From Clostridia bacterium (GTDB lineage: Bacteria; Bacillota; Clostridia; Christensenellales; Aristaeellaceae), in NCBI GenBank assembly GCA_017481825.1, contig JAFUOR010000008.1:1-64000 (forward strand): 64,000 nt of DNA, written 5' to 3'. How positions within the stretch are numbered: position 1 is the stretch's first letter; every line of letters starts with the position of its first letter. Under the pieces are notes generated by a model. That model did no database searches and was not told the DNA's origin. It saw only the letters and a program-made list of their open reading frames with translations. The translations under genes were made by a program, and so were the position numbers. Shown in pieces: positions 21,405-30,088 of this stretch.

Positions 21405-21815
21405 ATGAACAAGAACCTTCTGCAAGCGATTAAGTTCACCCTGTTCAGCATCTCTGCCGGCATCGTGCAGACGCTGAGCTTCGCGCTGCTGCATGACGTG
21501 CTGGGCTGGACAAGCTACTGGACGAGCTACGTGCCGTCGCTGGTGCTGTCCGTGCTGTGGAATTTCACCTTCAACCGCAAGTACACCTTCAAGTCCGACC
21601 GCCCCATCGGCCGTCAGATGCTGCTGGTGGCGATGTACTACGTGGTGTTCACCCCTGCCTCCGCCTGGTGGGGGACGCTCCTGGAGAAGGCTGGGATGCA
21701 TGACTGGCTCATTCAGGTAATCAATATGCTCATCAATTTCGTCACGGAGTTCCTGTACCAGAAATTCGTCGTCTTCCATGATGACAAGGACGCAAAAACG
21801 CAGGAAAAGGCCTAA
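21405..21815 (+). CDS. GtrA-family membrane protein
   Basis: A 136-residue protein with four transmembrane helices and the GtrA signature [12 protein letters not shown] between helices 2 and 3, with [12 protein letters not shown] at the end of helix 4. GtrA-like proteins are thought to move polyprenyl-linked sugars across the membrane. AAAGGAG precedes the ATG by nine bases. It is the last gene before a terminator and the mobile-element scar. Confidence 0.88.
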   Translation: MNKNLLQAIKFTLFSISAGIVQTLSFALLHDVLGWTSYWTSYVPSLVLSVLWNFTFNRKYTFKSDRPIGRQMLLVAMYYVVFTPASAWWGTLLEKAGMHDWLIQVINMLINFVTEFLYQKFVVFHDDKDAKTQEKA

Positions 21816-21835
21816 AATGGCCATCTGCAACCGAT

Positions 21836-21881
21836 GGTTGCGGAATTTCCAACACCTGTCGATGGCTTCGCAACCGTTTTT
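21836..21881 (+). terminator. Terminator with a competing upstream stem
   Basis: GGTTGCG (21836-21842) pairs with CGCAACC (21869-21875), followed by GTTTTT. The left arm can instead pair with GCAACC at 21827-21832, only three bases upstream, so two mutually exclusive stems are possible. Confidence 0.6.
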
Positions 21882-21916
21882 CATGGTATCGTGACATTAC
21901 CGAAAGGAGGATGTTC

Positions 21917-22045
21917 ATGAAGCTGAACGAGAAGATCTATCATTGCCGGAAGAAGAGTGGCCTCAGCCAGGAGGTGCTGGCGGAGCGCATTGGCGTATCG
22001 CGCCAGGCAATCAGCAAATGGGAAACGGGAGTTTCCCATAGTTAA
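21917..22045 (+). pseudogene. Truncated XRE-family regulator (helix-turn-helix only)
   Basis: A 42-codon frame with an excellent ribosome site (GAAAGGAGG). The sequence [20 protein letters not shown] then [16 protein letters not shown] is a complete XRE DNA-binding domain. It stops after GVSHS, where family members continue with a second pair of helices and an effector domain. GGGAAAC (22019-22025) and GTTTCCC (22030-22036) form an inverted repeat at the break. It is probably the left edge of the mobile-element scar. Confidence 0.75.
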
Positions 22046-22327
22046 AGGTACGCCCCACAACTCACGCTTACACAGCTTGTTCAAGACAAGAAAAGGAGAA
22101 CAAGCACATGAAACTGATCACCTGCGAATTCAATATGGATAGAGGCCACATAAAGAATAATTTGTTAATGGGAGAATCATGTATAAAGCATTGAATTGGA
22201 TTGAGTGGTATAGTGATTCGGAAGAATACAAAAAATTTACAGTGAGCAGATGCATCGTGGCCTGTACATAGCAAATCATGTCAACGAAGTCCATATATAT
22301 GAAAAGGGGCGTATCCTCGGCTTAGAC
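22046..22327 (+). other. AT-rich remnant with two tiny open frames
   Basis: Base composition drops sharply relative to the GC-rich flanks. One 28-codon frame at 22108-22194 has AAAGGAGA upstream (MKLITCEFNMDRGHI...). An overlapping 31-codon frame from 22179 reads MYKALNWIEWYSDSEEYKKF. Neither resembles a family I know; they are most likely pieces of a decayed, horizontally acquired gene. Confidence 0.4.
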
Positions 22328-22361
22328 TGAACCAGTAAAAACGGACAATAGACAAAAAGGC

Positions 22362-22393
22362 CCCCCTATGTAGGATAATAACTACATAGGGGG
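22362..22393 (+). other. Perfect stem-loop just upstream of the transposase start
   Basis: CCCCCTATGTA (22362-22372) and TACATAGGGGG (22383-22393) are perfect inverted repeats with a 10-base loop. The G-run next to the OrfA ATG, its only ribosome-site candidate, is buried in the stem. In several IS families such end-proximal stems block translation from external transcripts. Confidence 0.6.
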
Positions 22394-22400
22394 TATTGTC

Positions 22401-22685
22401 ATGACCAAAAGAAACTACACACACGTAAAGGAACTATTACCAGCAATTCTGAAGATGGTAGAGCAAGGGAAAACGCAGCGAGAGATAGCAGAACACTACG
22501 GCTTAAAGGACAAGATGGTAGTTAAGCGACTTCTGGAACGGGAGCGCAGGAAGGAAAGGAACCAGCGCAAGTCAAGAGGTCGAAAACCGGCGAAAACACT
22601 ACAAGAGTACAAGTATGAGAATAAGCGGTTGAAGATGGAAGTAGAGCTGCTGCGGGATTATCTTTCGCGCACAGAAGGGATGTGA
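22401..22685 (+). CDS. IS3-family transposase OrfA
   Basis: A 94-residue DNA-binding subunit. A helix-turn-helix lies in QREIAEHYGLKDKMVVKRLL, a basic stretch (RRKERNQRKSRGRK) follows, and a short leucine-zipper-like helix (YENKRLKMEVELLRDYL) ends the protein. In IS3 elements OrfA alone regulates transposition and the OrfAB frameshift product is the transposase. The stop overlaps the OrfB start by four bases. The gene itself appears intact although its element is broken. Confidence 0.88.
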   Translation: MTKRNYTHVKELLPAILKMVEQGKTQREIAEHYGLKDKMVVKRLLERERRKERNQRKSRGRKPAKTLQEYKYENKRLKMEVELLRDYLSRTEGM

Positions 22686-23554
22686 GAGCGACGATAAAGT
22701 ACGAAATCATATACAGTCATCGGGAAGAATATCCGATCAGCATAATGTGCAGATACTTTGGCGTATCCAAGAGCGGCTACTACGACTATGTCAAACGGAT
22801 CGGCCGCATGGAAAAGGATGCGCTGCTGGCAGAGAAAATCAGACAGCATCAGGCGCATTGTTTTCAAACCTACGGCTATCGACGTATGCACATCTGGCTG
22901 GAACAACAGGGCATTCATCATAATCCCAAGACGATCCTGCGAGTGATGAAGAAGTATGGCTTGCTGGCAGAAATCCGCAGAAGACGCAAGTGGCAGAACC
23001 TGGGCCAGCAGATCCACCGCTATGAAAACCTGCTGAACCGTCAATTCTCCGCAGACAGGCCCAACAGCAAATGGGTCACTGACATTTCTTACATTCAGAC
23101 CAAGGAAGGCATTTTGTTTCTGTCGATGATCCGTGATTTGTTCGACAACAGCATCGTGGCATACAAGACGGCTGCCAGTCAGACCGTCAACCTCGTGCTG
23201 GATACGATTCGCTTGGCGATGCGCAGGGAAAAGAAGAAGGTCGCTGCAGAGCTACAACTCCATAGCGACCAAGGCTTTCAATACACCTCTCAAGCATACT
23301 TCAACGCCCGCCTCTATTTCCGTGGCGGCGAGCTGACCCATCACCTTCAGGACAAGGCCGAGCTGCTGACCGACGAGGATATCAAGCAATTCCTGACCTA
23401 TGTGTTCAGCTTCAGCCGGACGCAAAAGCTGGTCAGTGACATGCTGGCAATTCGGCGCGGTGAGGCCGAGGGTACCGTGGAGGAACTGGTGCAGAGCGCC
23501 ATGTCCGGGTACGGAAGGGCACCTTTCCGGGGCAACGATGGTCAGACAAGCTGA
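22682..23554 (+). pseudogene. IS3-family transposase OrfB fused to unrelated sequence
   Basis: The first ~208 residues are an IS150-type DDE transposase: HTH_21-like region (YFGVSKSGYYDYVKR), YGYRRMHIWL, then the first catalytic Asp in WVTDISYIQ and the second in HSDQGFQYTS. After QAYF the frame enters foreign sequence (ARLYFRGGELTHHLQDKAEL... ending GNDGQTS), so the third catalytic residue (Glu) is lost. The ~80-residue tail looks like the end of a real, unrelated gene of the adjoining mobilisable element; I do not recognise its family. The protein cannot be an active transposase. Confidence 0.85.
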
Positions 23555-23567
23555 CCCCTCACTTTGT

Positions 23568-23609
23568 GAGGGCGCAATTATTCGTACGTCCCAAACAAAT
23601 TGCGCTCTC
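23568..23609 (+). other. Candidate origin of transfer (oriT) for the relaxase
   Basis: GAGGGCGCAATTA (23568-23580) and AAATTGCGCTCTC (23597-23609) form a 13-base inverted repeat with two mismatches. The right arm resembles the AAATGCGCCCT nick core of RSF1010/R1162-type oriTs recognised by MOBP/Q relaxases. It lies 130 bases upstream of the MobA/MobL gene, the usual position. Confidence 0.45.
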
Positions 23610-23737
23610 CGAGGGCCACTGCGTGGTGCCCGAAGTCATCCGGCAAGCCTGATGACTTCAACAGGGAGGCAAGCCTCCCTGCGCCGCCGGTGGCGTCTAC
23701 CCACTGTTACAGCGCACGGCGCTGAAGGAGGTGACCT

Positions 23738-25360
23738 ATGCCATGTCCCCATTATTCCATCTCCGTCGTCAGCCGGGGCAGCGGTCAGTCCGTCATGGCT
23801 GCCGCGTCCTACTGCCTTGGGCAGAAGCTCTATTCAGATCACGACGGCGAATGGAAATATCCCCACAGTAGCCCACAGCGTGTTCGCTACATAGAGGTTA
23901 TGCTGCCGCCTAACGCTCCGGCAGAGTACGCCGATCGACAGGCTCTGTGGAACGCTGTTGATGAAGCAGAGAAACGTGCTGACGCGCAGACTGCCCGACG
24001 GTTTGTCATCACCCTGCCAAAGGAGCTGACTTATGAGCAAAACCTTTCGCTGATCCGTGCCTATTGTCAGGAGCAATTTGTCTCCAAGGGCATGATTTGC
24101 GATCTGTATTATCACGATGAGCACGACGGGAATCCCCACGTGCATCTGCTGGTAACCATGCGTGCAATGGACGAGCAAGGTCGCTGGCTACCCAAGACAA
24201 GGACGGCTTATGTGCTGGATGAGAACGGTGAGCGTATCCGCGGCACTACTGGCAGATGGCTCCGTGAACGCATCGAGACCGTTGATTGGAATGACCAGAA
24301 ATACGCCGAGATCTGGCGGCATGAATGGGAAGTTGCGCAGAACAAAGCACTGGAAGACGCTGGACGACCTGAACGAATTGATATGCGATCCTATGAGCGT
24401 CAAGGCATCACTGACCTTGAACCGCAGATTCATCTCGGCCCGGAAGCAGCTTCGTTGGAGCGCAAAGGCATCCCCACGACACGCGGTGAGCGCAACCGGG
24501 AGTTCAAGCGCGTGAATGTCCTCATCGCCAGTTTGCAGAAGACCATTGCTGCTTTGTGCGAGTGGCTGCAGGGCATTAAGGAAACGCTGTCTCGGCACGA
24601 AACCATCTCCAATCCGGACAATTACAACCTTGGTGAAGTGCTTCTCAGCTATCTGTAACTGCGCAAGGCTGACCGGGAGTTCTGGGCACACCGGGCGCAG
24701 ACAAGAGCCTCGCTGAAGGACTTGCAGGCTGTCAGCAATGCCGTCACCTTCCTGCGTGAAAAGGATATTACCACGGTGCATGAGCTTGGTGCATACCTCA
24801 CTCGCACCGGCGCGCACATGAATGAATTGCGCAGTGTTGTACGCGGCAAAGAGCAGCACATCCGTGACATCGATGCTTTGCTGGCTGCTGACAAGACGAT
24901 CCATGACTTGCAGCCTATACATGACGAGTACAGTGCCATCTGTTGGAAGGGTGCTAAGGAACGCTTCACTACCGCCCATGCTGACGAGCTGGAACAGTAC
25001 AAGAAAGCCCAGCGGCTGCTCCATAAGTTTGGCCTGTCCCATCCGATTGACAGCAAGCTGCTGCGGACAGAGAAGGCACAACTTGAGAACGAAGTTGAAG
25101 CACTGCGTCCAGATGTGGATACTGTGCAGGTTGAACTGGATGAACTGAAGACCGTACGCTATTGGGTGCGCAAGGTCGTTCCGGAAGCGCTGCCCAGCCG
25201 TACCGAAAGCGGCGCAGTCTCTCTGCGGAACACCATGGAGGAAACTCAGAATACGAATGAGCTGGAAAGTCTGCTGGATCGCACAGCAAAACAAGCTATT
25301 TCACCTCAGCAAGAGGAAGGCCATCGAGCAGCATACCACCAGCGCAACAAAACCCTATAA
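23738..25360 (+). pseudogene. MobA/MobL relaxase interrupted by one in-frame TAA
   Basis: MobA/MobL nicks oriT and pilots plasmid DNA in conjugative mobilisation. The N-terminal catalytic half has YSISVVSRGSGQSVMAAASY and the HUH metal motif in GNPHVHLLVTMR. Translation stops at TAA (24656-24658) after LLSYL, but the same frame continues at once with LRKADREFW and a long coiled-coil C-terminal region to 25360, as in intact homologues. A single substitution would restore it. If translated, the 306-residue N-terminal product could still nick. GGAGGTGACC gives a strong ribosome site. Confidence 0.8.
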
Positions 25361-25366
25361 CACAGC

Positions 25367-25404
25367 CCCGTCATCCACATTTGACAGATGGCGGGTCTGC
25401 TTTT
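25367..25404 (+). terminator. Terminator after the relaxase frame
   Basis: CCCGTCATC (25367-25375) pairs with GATGGCGGG (25387-25395) with one G-U pair; TCTGCTTTTA follows. Confidence 0.6.
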
Positions 25405-25473
25405 ACCCCGGATTATTGTACCATACATATTGACAGCCAACTCATATTCATCCCGCAGAAAAGGATGTGATGA

Positions 25474-26383
<910 letters not shown>

Positions 26384-26492
26384 GTTCACAATCCTCCCGT
26401 GTTGCGGTGTTCTCTGCGTAAATGGCCCATGAGAGCATGCGTGCACAAAGCTCCTGCCATCACAGCGGGCTGCCGGTGCCGATGCTTTGAAA

Positions 26493-26535
26493 AAACAGGC
26501 GAATCGCCGGAATGCACCCGCTGATTCGCCTGTTT
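26493..26535. terminator. Terminator of the lacI-type gene
   Basis: AAACAGGCGAATC (26493-26505) and GATTCGCCTGTTT (26523-26535) are perfect inverted repeats; on the minus strand a U-run follows. It lies 24 bases past the regulator's stop codon. Confidence 0.9.
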
Positions 26536-26558
26536 GCATTATCATTTCTGCCGTCCGG

Positions 26559-27572
26559 TCACTTGACCTTCACGGAATCGCGCATCACGACGCTCACGCC
26601 GATCTCCGTCTTGATGGCGCAGGGCATATCGCTGGCCACCAGGGAGAGCAGGGTGCGGATGACCGTCACGCCCAGATCCTTGCGGAAGACGCGGATCGTG
26701 CTCAGCTGCGGGGTGCAGGCCAGGCAGACGGAGGTATCATCCATGCCGATCATGGAGACGTCCTCCGGGATGCGGTAGCCCGCCTCGGTGATGGCGCGCA
26801 TGCAGCCGATGGCCATCAGGTCATTGCCTGCAAAGAAGGCCTCCGGCATGTAGCCGCGCTCCTGGATCAGCTGCTTCATATCCTCATAGGCGCCGGAGAT
26901 CGAGGGGCGCACATGCCAGATCTGATCATCCCGCAGCGTCAGGCCGTGCTGGGCGAGGCCGGTGCGCAGGCCGGTCATGCGGTCGGTCATGTTGCTGAAG
27001 GCCACGCTGCTGGAGATGTGCTCAATCTGGCGGTGGCCGGCGTTGTAAAGCGCCAGCGCGGCCTGATAGCCGGCCTCCACATTGTTCATGACAACGGCGT
27101 GAACCTTTTCGAAGCGGAAGATATTGTCCAGCACCACCAGCGGGGAATGGAAGTTGGCAAACTGACGCAGCTCGCCGGCGTTCATTTCCGTGCCCAGCAG
27201 GATGATGCCTGCGCATTCCTCCTTGGCGAAGAAACGGATCTGCTCGGCACAGTCCGCATCCTCCCGGGCATGCAGGTGGCTGATCAGCAGCTCCAGGCCG
27301 ACCTGCTTGCACTCCATCTGGATGCTTTCGGTCAGCTCGGCAAAAAAGGGCGTATCGTCCACAACCATGCCGTGGGATTTATAGATGATCAGACGCACGT
27401 GCTGGCTGGCCTTGCGGGCCTCCTTGCTGGTCTGATAACCCATCTGACGGGCGAGGCTGATGATCTGCTCCTGCACCGCCTTGCTGACGCCGCCGCGTCC
27501 GTTGAGCGCATTGCTCACCGTTGCCGGGGACACATTGGCGCGCTTGGCAATATCTCGTATTCTTGGTTTCAC
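26559..27572 (-). CDS. LacI/GalR-family transcriptional regulator
   Basis: A 337-residue repressor. The N-terminal helix-turn-helix is RIRDIAKRANVSPATVSNAL with the minor-groove hinge helix following, then a periplasmic-binding-protein-like sugar-sensing domain (FFAGNDLMAIGCMRAI, VSMIGMDDT). It stands at one end of the glycan-utilisation locus, is transcribed from its own promoter, and has its own terminator. The likely targets are the divergent promoters at 34.2-34.5 kb, where a CpG-centred palindrome is present. The inducer is unknown; a locus sugar such as rhamnose, fucose or apiose is plausible. Confidence 0.92.
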   Translation of the reverse strand: MKPRIRDIAKRANVSPATVSNALNGRGGVSKAVQEQIISLARQMGYQTSKEARKASQHVRLIIYKSHGMVVDDTPFFAELTESIQMECKQVGLELLISHLHAREDADCAEQIRFFAKEECAGIILLGTEMNAGELRQFANFHSPLVVLDNIFRFEKVHAVVMNNVEAGYQAALALYNAGHRQIEHISSSVAFSNMTDRMTGLRTGLAQHGLTLRDDQIWHVRPSISGAYEDMKQLIQERGYMPEAFFAGNDLMAIGCMRAITEAGYRIPEDVSMIGMDDTSVCLACTPQLSTIRVFRKDLGVTVIRTLLSLVASDMPCAIKTEIGVSVVMRDSVKVK

Positions 27573-27618
27573 GTCTGCTGCCTTCCTTTTCCCTGTTGGA
27601 ATAAATCTCCAAGCATCT

Positions 27619-27646
27619 ATTATACACGCAAAACTGGATTCGTCAA
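27619..27646 (-). promoter_or_regulatory. Promoter of the lacI-type gene
   Basis: Minus strand: -35 TTGACG (27641-27646), 16-base spacer, -10 TATAAT (27619-27624), 47 bases before the start codon. Confidence 0.8.
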
Positions 27647-27700
27647 ATGCTTTGCGGCCTTTCGATGCAGATGAAATAACATTTGGTGTTCATTTCCGGC

Positions 27701-28744
27701 TTATTCGGGGCTGACCTCACAGGCTGCGTCAAACATCGCGCGGATGTTTGCGGCCGGGATATCCGGCAGGATGGCCTCGTGGCTGGGAGAGATGATCAGG
27801 CCCGTGGGGAAGAGCCTGCGCAGCTCACGGACGCGCTGGCGGACCTCCTCCGGCGTGCCGTTGACCAGCAGCTGCTGGGTGTCCACGCCGCCGCAGAAGG
27901 AAACCTGCCCGGCAAAGCGTGCCTGCAGGGACTCAGCGTCCATGCCGGCGGCCAGTGCCTGGATGGGATGGATGGCGTCCACGCCCGCTTCGATCAGGTC
28001 AGGAATGATCGCGTCAATGGAGCCGCAGGAATGGTAGATGACCTTCAGCCCATGGGCGTGGGCCTGATCCACCAGCTCCTTGCAGCCGGGGATGACGAAC
28101 TTGCGCACCAGCTCGGGCGAGAGCATCAGTCCGCGCTGGCTGCCCATGTCGTTGCCGATGAGCACTGCATGTATCTTGCCCTCGACGGCCTTGTAGAACA
28201 TTTCGTTGGCTTCCAGATAGAAGTCCAGGATCTTGCGGTTGACCGCCTCGACAATCTCCGGGTTGACCAGCATGTTGATCAGCGCCGTTTCCATGCCGAA
28301 GGCCGCACAGGTATCCTGGAAGTGGGCGGACCACATCACGCCGATGACGGCGCTGCCCTCGGGGATATCGTCAAACATGTGCTCGCACTCTTCCAGGTGC
28401 ATGCCCTTCTTGGGGTCCGGCCACTGGAAGAAATCAAGATCCTCCAGCTCCTCGGCGTCCTTGAAGCAGCCGTCCGCCGTCAGGGTGCGGTTCTGCGCGT
28501 CCACATCGCCCTTGCCGTACCAGTCAAAGGCGGCGTAGATGGCTTTGGCCTCCTCGGTGTGATAGGGAGGCTCCACGGCGTAGATATCCTCCTGTACGGC
28601 ATGCTTGAGCGCGTGCAGGCTCTCTACGCCGTATTCCTTGAACAGCCCCGGCAGGGAGGCCGGATCCGGCATGCCCAGCCAGGTGGCGGGGCGGTCTACT
28701 GGCTTGCGCTCGATGGTTGCATAAAAGCGTTCCAGACTATTCAT
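27701..28744 (-). CDS. UroD/MtaA-superfamily protein (not HemE)
   Basis: A 347-residue TIM-barrel protein of the uroporphyrinogen decarboxylase superfamily. It keeps the HxC zinc pair (YHSCGSID) found in corrinoid methyltransferases MtaA/MtbA/CmuA, and has His in SPSHEAILPD where MtaA has its third zinc ligand Cys. HemE active-site residues are not evident. It is therefore more likely a methyl-group transferase or lyase-like enzyme than a haem enzyme. Start 28744 was chosen over 28768 because AAAGGAGAT lies seven bases upstream. It is the last gene of the minus-strand hydrolase operon, so a role with methylated sugars is possible but unproven. Confidence 0.75.
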   Translation of the reverse strand: MNSLERFYATIERKPVDRPATWLGMPDPASLPGLFKEYGVESLHALKHAVQEDIYAVEPPYHTEEAKAIYAAFDWYGKGDVDAQNRTLTADGCFKDAEELEDLDFFQWPDPKKGMHLEECEHMFDDIPEGSAVIGVMWSAHFQDTCAAFGMETALINMLVNPEIVEAVNRKILDFYLEANEMFYKAVEGKIHAVLIGNDMGSQRGLMLSPELVRKFVIPGCKELVDQAHAHGLKVIYHSCGSIDAIIPDLIEAGVDAIHPIQALAAGMDAESLQARFAGQVSFCGGVDTQQLLVNGTPEEVRQRVRELRRLFPTGLIISPSHEAILPDIPAANIRAMFDAACEVSPE

Positions 28745-28764
28745 ATGTTGATCTCCTTTCGCGA

Positions 28765-30069
28765 TCACCAGGTGAACATGAGCACCCAGTCATTCTGGCC
28801 GCAGAGACGGTCGGGGGGCGTGAGGGTGAGCTTTTCCATCCGCTCGACCGGGCCGAAGCAGCTCTTGCCGCCGGATACCGGGTCGAACCACCAGCCAGTG
28901 ACGCCCTCAGGCAGCAGTGCCGTGTTGACGGAGAGGGGCTTGCCGGTGTAGGTGTACACGCACAGCGCCCTGGAGGTGCGCAGCGCCAGGTTGTAATCGT
29001 ACTTTTCGCCATCATTGTCCACCAGATAATCCTGCGCGGGCACGCCGGACTGCCAGTCGATGCTCTCCATCAGGGCCCTGGCGTGGGTCACGTGCATGCT
29101 GCCGTGATGATGCAGGGCCTCCTGCCAGACCTCCTTGACGCCGTAAGCGCCCTTCTCCACGCCGCGCCAGAACTGCATGATGGAGTTGCTGCCGTAGGTG
29201 AAGCCGCAGGCGCCCGCCATCAGGGACCAGTAGGCGTACCGGCGGACGTCGCAGGCCTGCCAGTAGGGCTGGGAGGGATCGTGCAGGCCCTGGGGGATCA
29301 GCTCGTAGCTGGGCTCGCCGTCCAGGACGGGCTTGGCGGGCGTCAGCGCCCGGTCGTGCTGGACATACTTGAAGTTGTCCTCGCCGACGAAGGTTTCCGC
29401 ATCCACCTTGTCGTCCCACTGGTTCAGGCGGAGCTGGTCGTAGCGGCGATGGCCGGACTGGAACATGTTGAAGTCCAGCCACTCTTCCTCATGGAACCAC
29501 TGGGAGGAGGAGCAGCGCCCGAAGGGATGGTAGCCGATCAGATGGCCGGGGCACTTGGCACGCAGGCAGTTGCCGATGCGCTTGTAATCCTCCGGTGCAG
29601 CGGAGCCGCGCTCATCGCCGCCCACCAGCCACAGCACGTTTTCGCAGTCCGCAAAATGTCCGGCCAGGAAATCGGTGTACACATCGATCTTGTCGCCGGC
29701 CAGCGCGCCGCCGGACACGAAGTTGCCCCAGCTGGGCAGCAGCGCCATGAAGATACCCCGCTGGGCAGCAGCGTCCACGACGCGGCGGGCCAGGGACCAG
29801 AAGGCGTCCGGGGTGGTATCGGGGTTGGGACGGGCGAAATCATCGTCGATCAGTGCGGGGGAGCCGTACCGGTTGGTATAGTGATTCTTGTGGACCAGCG
29901 TCATCTGGATCACGTTGAAGCCCTTGGCAGCGCGGTTGTCCAGGTAAACCAGAGCCTCCTCGAAGGTCAGCTTCTCCAGCAGAAGCCATGCCGTATCGCC
30001 CAGCCAGAAGAAGGGCTTGCCGTCCAGGCTGAAATGGCGCTTGTTTTCAGAAAGCGTCAGTCTCATCAT
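28765..30069 (-). CDS. GH140-like glycoside hydrolase (DUF4038; apiosidase-type)
   Basis: A 435-residue cytoplasmic enzyme with an N-terminal TIM barrel of the DUF4038 family and a C-terminal beta-sandwich (collagen-binding-like, ending DWVLMFTW). The barrel signatures FFWLGDTAW and FNVIQ are present. Candidate catalytic residues are Asp152 in VGGDERG and Glu252 in LDGEPSYE, matching the Asp/Glu positions described for GH140 endo-apiosidase of rhamnogalacturonan II degraders. There is no signal peptide, so it would act on imported oligosaccharides. The start at the first of two ATGs has AAAGGATGG upstream. It lies 20 bases upstream of the UroD-like gene in transcription order. Confidence 0.8.
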   Translation of the reverse strand: MMRLTLSENKRHFSLDGKPFFWLGDTAWLLLEKLTFEEALVYLDNRAAKGFNVIQMTLVHKNHYTNRYGSPALIDDDFARPNPDTTPDAFWSLARRVVDAAAQRGIFMALLPSWGNFVSGGALAGDKIDVYTDFLAGHFADCENVLWLVGGDERGSAAPEDYKRIGNCLRAKCPGHLIGYHPFGRCSSSQWFHEEEWLDFNMFQSGHRRYDQLRLNQWDDKVDAETFVGEDNFKYVQHDRALTPAKPVLDGEPSYELIPQGLHDPSQPYWQACDVRRYAYWSLMAGACGFTYGSNSIMQFWRGVEKGAYGVKEVWQEALHHHGSMHVTHARALMESIDWQSGVPAQDYLVDNDGEKYDYNLALRTSRALCVYTYTGKPLSVNTALLPEGVTGWWFDPVSGGKSCFGPVERMEKLTLTPPDRLCGQNDWVLMFTW

Positions 30070-30088
30070 CGTTCCATCCTTTCTGTGG

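Larger units (their letters stand above)
22328..23305 (+). mobile_element. IS3-family (IS150-like) element, right end missing
   Basis: The left end is placed at TGAACCAGTAAAAACGGACA (22328), with the IS3-typical terminal TG. OrfA and OrfB overlap as in active IS3 elements. Homology to the transposase stops after QYTSQAYF near 23305, before the third catalytic residue, and no right inverted repeat is visible. The copy is dead. Confidence 0.8.

Noticed and set aside
27701..28744. HemE (uroporphyrinogen decarboxylase)
   Set aside because: HxC zinc motif, divergent N-terminus and sugar-operon setting fit the MtaA-like branch instead.
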